From NCBI RefSeq assembly GCF_003143855.1, contig NZ_QFRK01000001.1, positions 323,614-387,613 on the forward strand: DNA of 64,000 nt. Reading direction: 5' to 3'. Position 1 is the stretch's first letter, and each line of letters opens with the position of its first letter. The notes under the pieces are model-generated. The model did no database searches. It worked only from the letters and a program-made list of their open reading frames with translations, and was not told where the DNA came from. A program made the translations under genes and the position numbers. The stretch comes from Streptomyces sp. NWU339 (GTDB lineage Bacteria; Actinomycetota; Actinomycetes; Streptomycetales; Streptomycetaceae). Positions 1 through 8,845 of this stretch are shown here, in pieces.

Positions 1-1862
1 AGGGTGCCGATCAGGTCCCAGGCGACCAGGACGGCGATGAACGCCCCGGCGATGACCAGGTTCTGGATCACGAGGCGGCGTGCGGTGCGGGAGAGCTGCA
101 CGACGGACGGGATGGTGGCCAGCTCGTCACGGACCACGACGGCATCGGCGGTCTCCAGGGCGAGGTCGGAGCCGGCCTTGCCCATCGCGATGCCGGAGTA
201 CGCGGCGGCCAGCGCGGGGGCGTCGTTGACGCCGTCGCCGACGACCAGCACCCTGCGTCCCTGGGCTTCCCACTTCTTGACGTCGGCCACCTTGTCCTGG
301 GGCAGCAGCCCGGCGCGGACCTCGGTGATGCCGACCTCGGCGGCCAGATGCTTCGCGGCGCGTTCGTTGTCGCCGGTCAGCAGGATCGGGGTGCGGCCGG
401 TCAGGCGGGTGAGGGCGGCGACGGTGGCCGCCGCGTCCGGCCGCAGCCGGTCCGCAACCCCCAGCACGCCCACCGGGACGCCGTCGCGCAGGACGACGAC
501 CGCGGTCCGGCCGGCCTCTTCCAGCTCGGCCACCACCTTCGGGTGGGCCGGGTCGGCGTCGGCGGGCAGCAGTCGGACAGGTGCGCCGACCTGGACGGTG
601 TGGCCGGCGATGGTGGCGGTGACGCCCTGCCCCGGGGTGGAGGTGAAGTCTTCGACGTCGGACAGGGCCAGGCCGCGTTCGCGGGCGGCGGCGACCACGG
701 CGCGGGCAAGGGGGTGCTCGCTGGGGTGCTCGGCGGAGGCCGCCAGCGCGAGCAGGGTCGTCTCGTCCAAGCCGCTGGCGGAAAGTGGGCGCAGGTCGGT
801 GACGTAGGGGGTGCCTTCGGTGAGGGTGCCGGTCTTGTCCAGGGCGACGGTGTCGATCTGGCCGAGGCGTTCCATGACGACGGCGGACTTGGCGAGCACG
901 CCGCGGCGGCCGGCGTTGGCGATGGCGGACAGCAGCGGGGGCATGGTGGAGAGCACCACCGCGCACGGCGAGGCGACGATCATGAAGGTCATCGCCCGCA
1001 GCAGGGCCGAGTCGAGCGTGTCGCCGAAGGCGAGCGGGACGCCGAATACGGCGAGGGTCGCGAGGACCATGCCGATCGAGTAGCGCTGCTCGATCTTCTC
1101 GATGAACAGTTGGGTGGGGGCCTTGGTCTCGGAGGCTTCCTCGACCATCGTCACGATCCGGGCGATCACCGAGTCCGACGGATCCCGATCCACGCGCACG
1201 TGCAGGGCGCCGGTGCCGTTGACGGTGCCGGCGAACACCTCGTCCCCGGCCTGCTTGGCCACCGGCAGGGGTTCGCCGGTGATGGTGGCCTGGTCCACGT
1301 CGCTGGCCCCGTCGAGGACCTGGCCGTCGGCACCGACCCGCTCGCCGGGCCGGACCAGGATCGTGTCCCCGACCGCCAGGTGCTCGGTGGCCACCGTCTC
1401 TTCGGTGCCGTCCGGCAGGAGCCGGGTGGCGATGGTGGGGGCGAGGTCGAGCAGGCCGCGCACGGAGTCGGCGGTGCGGGCGGTGGCGACCGCTTCCAGG
1501 GCGCCGGAGGTGGCGAAGATGACGATCAGGAGCGCGCCGTCGAGGACCTGGCCGATCGCGGCGGCCCCGAGGGCGGCGACGACCATCAGCAGGTCCACGT
1601 CCAGCGTCTTGTCCTTCAGGGCCTTCAGACCCTCCCAGCCCGGCTCCCAGCCACCGGTGATGTAGGTCGCGGCGAACAACGTCCCCCACAGCCAGGCCGG
1701 CCCGTCGAGCAGGTGGACCGGCAGCGCGAGCAGGAACAGCACCAGGGCCGCGAGCGCCCACCAGGCCTCCGGCAGCGCCAGCAGGCGGGTGCGGCGCCGG
1801 GGCGGAACCGGACGCGAGGCGCCGACGGGCGGCGCGGACCGCTGTTCCAGGACGGAAGACAT
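1..1862 (-). CDS. P1B-type metal-exporting ATPase, CtpJ/CoaT-like (3' end outside window)
   Basis: This is a heavy-metal-translocating P-type ATPase that would export a transition metal across the cytoplasmic membrane. The 620 residues visible hold hydrophobic N-terminal helices, the actuator motif TGEP (about residue 194), the membrane metal-site motif SPC inside IVASPCAVVLS (about 295), the phosphorylation motif DKTGTL (about 341) and the hinge GDGVNDAPAL (about 542). SPC in place of the usual CPC, and no N-terminal CxxC metal-binding domain, point to the P1B-4 group (Co/Ni/Fe export). The HEGxT motif that would confirm this lies beyond position 1. The ATG at 1862-1860 starts the only frame carrying these motifs. 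The gene is divergent from an ArsR regulator 95 bp away, the same layout as M. tuberculosis nmtR-ctpJ. The metal is inferred. Confidence 0.92.
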   Translation of the reverse strand, partial: MSSVLEQRSAPPVGASRPVPPRRRTRLLALPEAWWALAALVLFLLALPVHLLDGPAWLWGTLFAATYITGGWEPGWEGLKALKDKTLDVDLLMVVAALGAAAIGQVLDGALLIVIFATSGALEAVATARTADSVRGLLDLAPTIATRLLPDGTEETVATEHLAVGDTILVRPGERVGADGQVLDGASDVDQATITGEPLPVAKQAGDEVFAGTVNGTGALHVRVDRDPSDSVIARIVTMVEEASETKAPTQLFIEKIEQRYSIGMVLATLAVFGVPLAFGDTLDSALLRAMTFMIVASPCAVVLSTMPPLLSAIANAGRRGVLAKSAVVMERLGQIDTVALDKTGTLTEGTPYVTDLRPLSASGLDETTLLALAASAEHPSEHPLARAVVAAARERGLALSDVEDFTSTPGQGVTATIAGHTVQVGAPVRLLPADADPAHPKVVAELEEAGRTAVVVLRDGVPVGVLGVADRLRPDAAATVAALTRLTGRTPILLTGDNERAAKHLAAEVGITEVRAGLLPQDKVADVKKWEAQGRRVLVVGDGVNDAPALAAAYSGIAMGKAGSDLALETADAVVVRDELATIPSVVQLSRTARRLVIQNLVIAGAFIAVLVAWDLIGT

Positions 1863-1916
1863 GACGAAGCAACCTTCACGGGCGGGACGGGGGCAACACC
1901 TCCACCGTACAGGAAC

Positions 1917-1936
1917 ATATGAACAGGTCTTCAAAT
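1917..1936. promoter_or_regulatory. Probable ArsR-family operator between the ATPase and its regulator
   Basis: An imperfect inverted repeat, ATATGAA-N6-TTCAAAT with one mismatch, lies in the 94-bp divergent gap, 20 bp before the regulator start. AT-rich 7-6-7 repeats of this kind are typical SmtB/ArsR binding sites, and this part is notably AT-rich against its surroundings. Binding here would control both genes. Confidence 0.6.
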
Positions 1937-1956
1937 TTTGTCGGTATGATGGAGCA

Positions 1957-2349
1957 ATGGGCCACGGACGCGACACCACCGCCAGCAGCGCCAGCACCCG
2001 CGCACGCCTCGACGCGGTCGGCACCGCGGACGTCGCCGCCACCCTCCAGGCCCTCGCCACCCCCTCGCGGCTGTACATCCTGGCCCGGCTCCAGGAGGGT
2101 CCGTGCTCGGTCGGCGACCTCGCCGAAGCCGTCGGCATGGAAGCCTCCGCCTGCTCCCACCAGCTCCGGCTCCTGCGCAACCTCGGCCTGGTCACCGGCG
2201 AACGCCACGGCCGTTCGATCGTCTACTCGCTCTACGACAACCATGTCGCCGAGCTCCTCAACCAGGCCCTCTACCACGTCGAGCACCTGCGCCTCGGTCT
2301 GCACGACGCCCCGGCCCGCGCGCTCGCCCCGGCCGCCGCCGGACGCTAA
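1957..2349 (+). CDS. ArsR/SmtB-family metal-sensing repressor, NmtR-like
   Basis: This 130-residue winged-helix repressor should release DNA when it binds metal, derepressing the divergent ATPase gene. The recognition helix region reads MEASACSHQLRLLRNLGLV and is followed by the wing. The last helix carries an exact alpha-5 metal site pattern, D-x-H-x10-H-x2-H, in DNHVAELLNQALYHVEH. That is the ligand set of NmtR and CzrA (Zn/Co/Ni sensors) and not the alpha-3 Cys site of ArsR or CadC. The ATG at 1957 is preceded by GGAG at 1951-1954, and upstream in-frame codons lack homology. Together with the SPC-type ATPase this supports Ni/Co sensing, though Zn cannot be excluded. Confidence 0.9.
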   Translation: MGHGRDTTASSASTRARLDAVGTADVAATLQALATPSRLYILARLQEGPCSVGDLAEAVGMEASACSHQLRLLRNLGLVTGERHGRSIVYSLYDNHVAELLNQALYHVEHLRLGLHDAPARALAPAAAGR

Positions 2350-2634
2350 GCGGGCGGCAGGCGCCTCGCTGCCCGGCGCTTCAGCTCTGTTCCCCCCTCG
2401 TCCACCTCGGGCGCGTCCGGGTCGCGCAGCGGGCGCAGGGCGCCGGCGGCCGCCCATTGCATCGGATGCGAACAGGCGACACCCGACCCGGAGGTCACCC
2501 CCCGAACCGCGGGCGAGCGGTCCCCCCAGGGACATCGGACCTCAACATCACGCGGAACCACGACAGCCGTCACGGCGGCGCCTTTGCGGATGCGTCACCC
2601 CATCGGCGGTTGACCTGCGAAGACGCCCCCGGGA

Positions 2635-2735
2635 CGTATCTGATGCGAGAATTTCGCATCAGATACGACAGACGGAGGGTGATCGTGGGTAGGGACGGTC
2701 TCGTGCCGGGAGCTGCTCGACTGCACCTGGGGTAG
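2635..2735 (+). promoter_or_regulatory. Long perfect palindrome followed by an orphan 18-codon reading frame
   Basis: Positions 2635-2648 and 2654-2667 are perfect 14-bp inverted arms around the spacer GAATT, a strong dyad operator candidate. A ribosome binding site (GGAGG at about 2674) follows, then GTG at 2679 opening a frame of only 18 codons ending TAG at 2735. The layout looks like the operator, RBS and first codons of a gene whose body has been lost. No family is recognisable in the peptide. The remaining sequence from 2350 to 2634 holds no gene that can be supported. Confidence 0.5.
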
Positions 2736-2755
2736 GCCCTTCTGGGGCAGAGCAC

Positions 2756-3400
2756 TCAGCCCGCCCGGGCGGCGGCGAGGTGGGCGTCCACGGCGACGAC
2801 ACCGTCGACGCCCTGGCAGAGCCCCACGACCACCGGAACGAGCCGCGGTTCCGGGACGTGCCCTTGAAGGGTGACGACCCCGTCCCGGACCTCGACCGCG
2901 ACGGTGCCCTCGTCCAGGCCGAGGAGGCGTCCCAGGACGTCCTGCTCGACCTCGCCGCGGATCTCGACGTCGGAGCGGAGGAAGGCGTCGAGCAGGTCGC
3001 TGCGGGTGACGATGCCGGTGAGGAGCCCGTCGTCGCCGACCACCGGCAGCTGCTTGACGTGCCGCCTGCGGAGTTCCCGCGCGGCCCGGGGGATTGTCCA
3101 GTCGGCGCGGGCGGTGAAGACGGGGCTGCTCATGAGCGCGCCCGCGGTCCGGGCCCGGGCCTTGTCCCAGGAGCGCTCGTCGGTCCCGTCCTGGCCCTGC
3201 GGATCGGGCAGGCCGGTCTCGTGCCGCAGCACGTCGGACGCGGACACGACGCCGACGGGAGCGCCGTCCTCGTCGATGACCGGGGCCGCGACGATGTCGT
3301 TCGCGTCCAGCAGGGCTGCGACCTCCTGGAGTGGTGTGGTGGGGCGGAGGGTGACGACCTCCTCGGTCATCACGTCACCGACCGTGCGGCGGTACAGCAT
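2756..3400 (-). CDS. CBS-pair and BON domain protein
   Basis: This 214-residue soluble protein has two CBS motifs (about residues 8-60 and 95-150) followed by a C-terminal BON-like segment (about 155-214, ending VVAVDAHLAAARAG). CBS pairs bind adenine nucleotides as energy or redox sensors, and BON domains are thought to contact membranes or phospholipids. Actinobacteria carry several CBS-BON proteins, often in dormancy or hypoxia regulons, but the target of this one is unknown. The start is ATG 3400 (MLYRRTVGDVMT), preceded by GGAGGAG. An in-frame extension upstream to 3736 is low-complexity and Arg-rich and was rejected. It is monocistronic, with the palindrome region beyond its 3' end. Confidence 0.85.
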   Translation of the reverse strand: MLYRRTVGDVMTEEVVTLRPTTPLQEVAALLDANDIVAAPVIDEDGAPVGVVSASDVLRHETGLPDPQGQDGTDERSWDKARARTAGALMSSPVFTARADWTIPRAARELRRRHVKQLPVVGDDGLLTGIVTRSDLLDAFLRSDVEIRGEVEQDVLGRLLGLDEGTVAVEVRDGVVTLQGHVPEPRLVPVVVGLCQGVDGVVAVDAHLAAARAG

Positions 3401-3919
3401 GGCATCGGCCTCCTCCGCTGTGCGACGAGGCGGCCGCGGTCGGTCCGCCCGGGCGGACCACACCCGGCGCGTCGGCCTCCGCGCCCTTGCCGACTCGTCC
3501 ACGCCGTATTCCCTACCCATGACAGCACCGCGCCGCTTCGGCGACCAGTGCCGTTCGGCCAGGCGGGGAGGCCGGCGGTCCCGCGGCCAGGAGTGCGGCC
3601 GAGCGCGGTAGGCGTTGGCGACGCTGGGCGTCTGTCCCGTGCGCTTGCCGATGGGGGTGATCAGGTTGCCCCCTGACCGCTCACTCAGCGTCATTGAGCT
3701 GCGGGCTGCAGCCGCGAATACCCGCCCCCTCACCATGCGACCTCACCAGTCCCGAGGCCAGCTGGCGGGCATGAAACTCACCGTGCGGGGAGGTCCGCAG
3801 CGGGCGGACGCAGACACCCACCGGATATGCACCGTCTCGCCCTACGGCCGCCCTGTCGGCAGCCGTCGCCCTCGGTGGCTTCCGCTGCCGTGCGCTGCGT
3901 TTTCTCCGGACTGTCGGTG
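3401..3919. other. Intergenic stretch with no supported gene
   Basis: Open frames here have low-complexity Arg/Pro-rich translations and no recognisable domain or RBS. The promoter of the CBS-BON gene must lie near 3410-3500, and the 3' end of the tetR-type gene lies at 3920. Confidence 0.5.
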
Positions 3920-4528
3920 TCACGCCCCGGCGCCGGGTTCCGGGACCGGCTTTCCCGGTGGGGTGAAGGCGGCCAGCACCGTGGCGGTGATGTGGGCGGC
4001 GGCGCGGTCGGAGGTCAGGCGACCGGCGCGGATCTCGTCGGCGGCGCTGTGCATGACCGAGTGCAGGACATTGACCAGCCATGCGATCGGCAGGTCCGTG
4101 CGGAAGACCCCCTCGGCGCGGCCGCGGGCGACCAGCGTCTCCACCCGGGCGGCGGGGCCGCTGTGCAGCTCACGGATGCGCCCCGCGGGCAGTTCCCGCT
4201 GGGCGGCGACGAGCAAGGCCCGCGCCTCATCCACCAGATGCCAGCCGACCTCGACGTAACGCGCCAGCGCGATGAGCGGAGCCCCGGACAGATCGACCGC
4301 GTCCAACGCCTCGTTGCCCCGGTCGATGGCACGGCTCATCGCCGCATCGACGACCTCCGCCCGGGAGGCGAAGTGTGCGTACAGCGTCACCCGGCCCACG
4401 CCCGCGGCGCGGGCGATCTCGCTGAGGCTCGCCTCCGGGTTCCGCCCCAGGCACTCGGCTGCGGCCTGCACGATCGCGTCGATGCTCCGCAGGGCGTCGG
4501 CGCGCTTGGCGGTGCTTCTGTTGCCCAT
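3920..4528 (-). CDS. TetR/AcrR-family repressor
   Basis: This 202-residue repressor has the typical N-terminal helix-turn-helix (SEIARAAGVGRVTLYAHF, about residues 35-52). A helical ligand-binding region follows that contains the dimerisation-type helix AWLVNVLHSVMHSAADEI. It is divergent from an MFS efflux gene 106 bp away, the standard layout for a drug-responsive repressor controlling its own exporter. The start is ATG 4528. No clear Shine-Dalgarno precedes it, so the transcript may be short-leadered. The ligand is unknown and is probably a substrate of the neighbouring pump. Confidence 0.9.
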   Translation of the reverse strand: MGNRSTAKRADALRSIDAIVQAAAECLGRNPEASLSEIARAAGVGRVTLYAHFASRAEVVDAAMSRAIDRGNEALDAVDLSGAPLIALARYVEVGWHLVDEARALLVAAQRELPAGRIRELHSGPAARVETLVARGRAEGVFRTDLPIAWLVNVLHSVMHSAADEIRAGRLTSDRAAAHITATVLAAFTPPGKPVPEPGAGA

Positions 4529-4634
4529 GAGTCCACAGCCTATCCGAAGAAGTCGAACAAAGCTGTTTGGCTTACGCCCGGACCTGCTCTAACCTGAACA
4601 TGCCTGTACGGTTTATCGATGAGGGGTGAGCGTC
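4529..4634. promoter_or_regulatory. Divergent promoter region of the tetR-type gene and MFS gene
   Basis: This 106-bp gap must hold both promoters and the TetR operator. It is less GC-rich than the flanking genes. An imperfect dyad with outer arms AACC and GGTT lies in the part just before the MFS gene, but it is too weak to assign as the operator. GAGGGG at 4621-4626 is the MFS ribosome binding site. Confidence 0.5.
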
Positions 4635-6032
4635 ATGAGCGACACGGAAACCACCGGCACACACGCACCGGAAACACCCCATCCGCGGCGCTGGCCGGTC
4701 CTGGGCCTGCTGGGACTGGCCCAGCTGATGCTGATCCTCGACATCACCGTGGTCGCCATCGCGCTGCCCCACATGGGCACCGAACTGGACCTGGACCGCG
4801 CCGCCCTGACCTGGGTGGTCAGCGGCTACGCCCTCACCTTCGGCAGCCTGATGCTGCTCGGCGGCCGGGCCGCCGACCTGTTCGGCGCCAAGCGGGTCGT
4901 CCTGGCCGGCCTCGCCGTGTTCACCGCCGCCTCCCTGGCCGCCGGCCTGGCCACCGGCGCACCCCTGCTGCTCGCCGCCCGGATCGCCCAGGGGGCGGGC
5001 GCCGCGCTGCTCTCACCCGCCGCGCTGTCGGTGGTGGTGCGGCTGTTCGACGGCGACGAACGCAACCGGGCACTGGGCATCTGGTCGGCGCTCGGAGGCG
5101 GCGGGGCCGCCCTCGGCGTGCTGCTGGGCGGGCTGCTCACGGCCGGGCCGGGCTGGGCCTGGGTCTTCTTCGTCAACGTCCCCGTCGGCCTGATCGTCCT
5201 CGTCGTACTCGCCCGGATACTGCCCCGTCTGCCCCGGGCGGCCTCCGGCCCCCTCGACATGCCGGGCGCCGCCCTGGTCGCCGCGGCGACCGGCGCCCTC
5301 ATCTACGCCCTGATCCGTGCCGGCGACCACGGCTGGCTCAACGCCCTCACCCTCGCCCTGTTCATCTTTGCGGCAGCCGCGTATACCGCCTTCGCCGCCT
5401 GGCAGCGCCGGGCGGCGGCACCGCTGATGGACCTCCGCCTGCTCGGCCGGCGCCCGGTGGTGGCGGGCATCTTCGTGATCGCGGTGGCCACGGCTCTGAT
5501 GGTGGGGGTCTTCTTCCTCGGCTCCTTCTACCTCCAGAACCACCAGAATCACGGCGCCCTGATGACCGGTGTGCTGTTCCTGCCGGTGGCGCTGCTGACC
5601 ATGGCCGCCGCCACCGCCGCCGGCCGCATGCTCGGCCGCCTCGGGGCCCGGTCGCCGGCAGCGGTCGCCCTGCTCGTCGCGGCCGCCGGGTTCCTCGTCC
5701 CGGTGCTCTGGTCCGGCACCGCCGCCATGGTCGCCGGCGTGAGCGTCACGGCGGCCGGCCTGGGTGCCCTGTTCGTGGTCGCCTCAGCCACCGCACTGGG
5801 CAGCGTCGCCCCGCACGAGGCCGGCGTGACCTCCGGAATCGTCAGCACCTTCCACGAGTTCGGCGCCTCGGCCGGCGCCGCGGCCGTCTCCAGCGCCGCA
5901 GCCGCCGGCATCGCCGGCCACACCGGCACCCGAGCCACCTCCGGCTTCGACGACGCGTTCCTCCTGGCTGCCGGTGTGGCCGCACTCTCCGCCGTCATCG
6001 CCCTGTGGCTGATCCCGTCCAGGAGCGAGTAG
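4635..6032 (+). CDS. MFS drug-efflux transporter, DHA2 (14-TM) family
   Basis: This 465-residue integral membrane protein should act as a proton-coupled exporter in the cytoplasmic membrane. Features include the first-helix motif LMLILDITVVAIALPHMG, the motif-A-like loop GGRAADLFGAKR (GxxaDrxGrk class) and motif C-like glycines in LGGGGAALGVLLGGLL. The hydrophobic segments match a 14-helix EmrB/QacA arrangement. The ATG at 4635 is chosen because GAGGGG lies 8 nt upstream; a GTG at 4626 is also in frame but overlaps that site. It is divergent from, and probably repressed by, the TetR-type protein. The substrate is unknown. Confidence 0.9.
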   Translation: MSDTETTGTHAPETPHPRRWPVLGLLGLAQLMLILDITVVAIALPHMGTELDLDRAALTWVVSGYALTFGSLMLLGGRAADLFGAKRVVLAGLAVFTAASLAAGLATGAPLLLAARIAQGAGAALLSPAALSVVVRLFDGDERNRALGIWSALGGGGAALGVLLGGLLTAGPGWAWVFFVNVPVGLIVLVVLARILPRLPRAASGPLDMPGAALVAAATGALIYALIRAGDHGWLNALTLALFIFAAAAYTAFAAWQRRAAAPLMDLRLLGRRPVVAGIFVIAVATALMVGVFFLGSFYLQNHQNHGALMTGVLFLPVALLTMAAATAAGRMLGRLGARSPAAVALLVAAAGFLVPVLWSGTAAMVAGVSVTAAGLGALFVVASATALGSVAPHEAGVTSGIVSTFHEFGASAGAAAVSSAAAAGIAGHTGTRATSGFDDAFLLAAGVAALSAVIALWLIPSRSE

Positions 6033-6195
6033 GCCCAGCAGCACGTGGCCTCCCGGCCGGGTGCGGACTCCATGCCGCCGTGTCGCCGAAGGCCAGGCGC
6101 TGGGGACCAAACAGCACTGCCCTCTGCCCGAGCGGCGGCTGGGGAAGGTGGACGGCATCCAGTGTGACGTAGATCGCTGCCGGAGCCGATGCTGA

Positions 6196-6324
6196 GCGCC
6201 CCTCCCCCGGCCCGATCTGCGGCCGGGCCGGGCGGGAGAGCCGAAGTGGGACGGCCTTCGAGCCTTGGTCTCCGACGAGGCGGGCCGGATGATGCTGCGC
6301 GCCCGGCGCGGCACCTGTGTGTGA
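6196..6324 (+). pseudogene. Fragment of an ATP-dependent DNA ligase (nucleotidyl-transfer motif)
   Basis: In the frame of GAG at 6238 the translation reads EPKWDGLRALVSDEAGR and then MMLRARRG. This is the region around motif I (KxDG, the AMP-accepting lysine) of LigC/LigD-type ATP-dependent DNA ligases. A stop codon lies just upstream (6193-6195) and TGA follows at 6322-6324, so only about 28 ligase-like codons survive. It is a gene fossil with no function of its own. The identification rests on one short motif. Confidence 0.55.
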
Positions 6325-6336
6325 GAACTCCAGCGG

Positions 6337-6438
6337 CTATGCCGCCGAACGCCGGTCGGCCCGCCGGGACAGGACGACGATTGACAGACCGCCGCAGACG
6401 ATGAAGACGTCCGCGAGGTTGAAGGTGGGCCATCTCGT
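6337..6438 (-). pseudogene. C-terminal fragment of signal peptidase II (LspA)
   Basis: The minus strand encodes TRWPTFNLADVFIVCGG, then a hydrophobic helix and RRADRRSAA before TAG at 6337. FNLAD with its catalytic Asp, preceded by WP and followed by the last transmembrane helix, is the hallmark end of LspA. The earlier GNLxDR motif and the first helices are absent upstream. lspA copies are often linked to heavy-metal ATPase genes, which suits the metal exporter at the left edge. This is a remnant only. Confidence 0.6.
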
Positions 6439-6775
6439 CTCGGCCTGCGCGGCACCCCGGCCCAGGCCCCGGCCGCGGCGGCTGGTGCCCGCTGAGTCAT
6501 CCCTGGCCCAGCCACCGCATCCGCCCTCGCCGTGCATCCGTCCATCGGTGCGGAGGTCCACCAGGCGGCGGGGCCCGCACCGGCCGGTTGGCAGGGACGC
6601 TCCGGACTCCTGGCGGATGGCAACGGCATAAGCGCGCGCAGACCCTGGAGCACGTGACATGGAATGCGTCGACCGCTCGTGCTCCGCGTCGTGGAGCCGG
6701 TGGCGCGGACCGCCATGCAGCTGCCGCCACAAACACGTCACCACGACAGGCCGGGCCAAAGAGGAGGGCAGACCC
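6439..6775. other. Intergenic stretch with no supported gene
   Basis: No frame shows a recognisable domain. Degenerate LspA-like sequence may extend into the left part. GAGGAGG at about 6761-6767 is the ribosome binding site for the next gene. Confidence 0.4.
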
Positions 6776-7432
6776 ATGACGATCCGCCTGACGCTTCTGT
6801 GCGCGCCTCCGGCAGACACGGTCTTCGGTGACGCCCCGCCCAGTAAGTACGAACTCCTGGGTGCGGGCGCCGCCGTGGCCTCGCTGCCCGCGCACGCGCC
6901 GGCCATGAGATCGCCTTCGTCCGGCTCGGCGCTGACCGCCGCAGCCCTCGGAGTGAAGGCCGCAGTGGAGCCCGCACTGCGCGACCTCGACTGCGGCACC
7001 TGGCGCGGCCGCACCGTGGCCGACATCGCCGCCGCGGACCCATACGGATACAGTGCCTGGCTCACGGACCCGGATGCCGCGCCACACGGAGGCGAAACCG
7101 TAAGGGAACTCTGCCGCCGTGTCGCGCACTGGCTCAGTGCCCTGCCCCCGGACACGGGCCGCGCGCTGGCCATCGCCGAACCAGCCGTGGTGCAGGCCCT
7201 GCTCGTCCATGCTTTGTCCGCACCGGTCCGAGCCTTCTGGACACTCCGGGTACCGCCCCTGTACACCGGCTCCCTGACGTGGCGCGATGGCGCCTGGAGT
7301 GCCCGGCCGGCCGACACGTCTTCCGCCCGCGGCCCCGGTCAGCCTCCGGCCCTGCCCTTCACCGTGCTGACCGCGCCCCGGCGCACGGTCAGCGACCGCG
7401 GCCCCTATCTCTGCGGAGAACAAGCGGCCTGA
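6776..7432 (+). CDS. Histidine-phosphatase-like protein lacking catalytic residues
   Basis: This 218-residue protein has the phosphoglycerate-mutase-like frame. LRDLDCGTWRGRTVADIAAA matches the LREIDFGDWEG block, and HGGETVRELCRRVAHWL matches the PGGES block. Where active members have LVRHGET this protein reads LLCAPPADT, and where they have VSHGGVIR it reads IAEPAVVQ. Both active-site histidines and the RHG motif are therefore missing, and it is unlikely to be a phosphatase. Degenerate members of this family occur in actinobacteria, including beside metal-related genes. The ATG at 6776 has a good GAGGAGG upstream. Its role is unknown; a binding or scaffold function is speculation. Confidence 0.7.
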   Translation: MTIRLTLLCAPPADTVFGDAPPSKYELLGAGAAVASLPAHAPAMRSPSSGSALTAAALGVKAAVEPALRDLDCGTWRGRTVADIAAADPYGYSAWLTDPDAAPHGGETVRELCRRVAHWLSALPPDTGRALAIAEPAVVQALLVHALSAPVRAFWTLRVPPLYTGSLTWRDGAWSARPADTSSARGPGQPPALPFTVLTAPRRTVSDRGPYLCGEQAA

Positions 7433-7603
7433 CCCAGGCCAGCCATTAGGGGAGGGACACGTCCGGCGACGCTGTCGGCCGGATGGTCCACCAGAGCGCG
7501 AGAGGCAGGGATGCGCTGTCCAGCGGCTCGCGCCGCATCCCGAAGCGTCGGCCGAGGCCCCGGCCGTCGTGGCCGGGGCCAGTGCCGGAGCAGCCGCGTC
7601 ACC

Positions 7604-8845
7604 TCACCCCGGTACCGGAACCGGCTCGGCCGCGAGGTACCCGGCGCGGTGCAGCCGTGACACGAGCCCCGCGCAGACGAGCCCGGTGCCGGCCAGGGTG
7701 GCCCACGGCAGCCAACGCACGCCGGTGTCGAACAGCGCGCCGACGACAAGGTTCCCGACGGAGATCGCGATGCCCGAGGCGGTGTTATAGGCGCCGTAGT
7801 ACGTCGCGACCAGCCGGTCGCCGGAGAGCCGGACCACGGTGTCCATCTCGAAGGGGTAGAGCAGCGCCCCGCCCCAGGCCAGCAGCGCCGCACACAGCGT
7901 CAGGGCCCCCACGCCCACGATGGCGTTATACGAGCTGGGCAGCAGTGGCAGGAACGCTGCTCCCATCAACACCAGTCCGTACACGATCGCCCGCGGCCCG
8001 GGCAGGTTCCGCTTCGCCCACGCGGTCAGTTTCAGCTGGCCGGACAGCGCGGCCAGCGCCGAGACGGCGAAGACCGTGCCGGTCACCAGCCCGGTGTGCT
8101 CGCCGAACAGTTCGCGGGCGTGCAGCGGGAGGGCGAGGTAGACCTGGAAGGCCAGCACGTAACTGCCGGACATGGCGGCGGCGAAGAGCAGGAAGGGGCG
8201 GTTGGCGGCGACAGTGCGCCAGTCGGCGGCCACTGCCCGCCAGGCCGGCTCCGCGCCGCGGCCGGCCGGCGGACGAGGCGGCAGGGCGCGGGCCTGCAGG
8301 GCGGCCAGGGCGCCGAAGATGAGCGCGGCGACCGCGCACACCGCTCTGAAGTCCCAGGCCAGGAGGGCTAGTCCGGCGAGCGGGCCGACGAGGATGCCCG
8401 CCTGGTAGAAGACGTTGAAGGCGGCGAACGCCTCCACGCGCCGCTTTTCACCGGCGTCCGCCGCCAGATACGCGCGTACGGCCGGGTTGAACAGCGCGCC
8501 CGCCAGGCCGGTCAGTCCTGAGGCCAGGACCAGCACCGGCAGGCTGCCGGCCACCGCGAGCAGCCCGAAGGCGACGGTCCGCAGGGCGCACCCGGCCAGG
8601 ATCAGCGGCTTGCAGCCGTAGCGGTCGGCGAGGGTGCCGCCGACGAGGAACATGCCCTGCTGGGAGAGGTTGCGCACGCCCAGCACCAGGCCGACCGCCC
8701 AGGCCGCCAGCCCGAGGCCGTGGGCGAGGTGGTCGGCCAGGTAGGGCATCAGCATGTAGAAGCCCAGGTTGATGGCGAACTGGTTCACCATCAGCAGCTG
8801 CGCGGGCCGGTCGAAGGAGGCCATCTGGGCCCGCAGCCGCCTCAT
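7604..8845 (-). CDS. MFS exporter (MdtH-like)
   Basis: This 413-residue major facilitator has about 12 hydrophobic helices and the conserved loop [12 protein letters not shown] (motif A) after the second helix. It overlaps the upstream cysteine-synthase-like gene by ATGA (8842-8845), so the two are translationally coupled and probably work together. Exporters paired this way usually secrete the product of the neighbouring enzyme. Here that would be an amino-acid-like compound, which is inference. About 170 bp without features follow its 3' end. Confidence 0.88.
   Translation of the reverse strand: MRRLRAQMASFDRPAQLLMVNQFAINLGFYMLMPYLADHLAHGLGLAAWAVGLVLGVRNLSQQGMFLVGGTLADRYGCKPLILAGCALRTVAFGLLAVAGSLPVLVLASGLTGLAGALFNPAVRAYLAADAGEKRRVEAFAAFNVFYQAGILVGPLAGLALLAWDFRAVCAVAALIFGALAALQARALPPRPPAGRGAEPAWRAVAADWRTVAANRPFLLFAAAMSGSYVLAFQVYLALPLHARELFGEHTGLVTGTVFAVSALAALSGQLKLTAWAKRNLPGPRAIVYGLVLMGAAFLPLLPSSYNAIVGVGALTLCAALLAWGGALLYPFEMDTVVRLSGDRLVATYYGAYNTASGIAISVGNLVVGALFDTGVRWLPWATLAGTGLVCAGLVSRLHRAGYLAAEPVPVPG

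Noticed and set aside
127-1872. Long minus-strand frame of 581 codons in the ATPase region
   Set aside because: Its translation is Arg/Gly/His-rich without motifs. The neighbouring frame carries SPC, DKTGT and GDGxNDAP and is the real gene.
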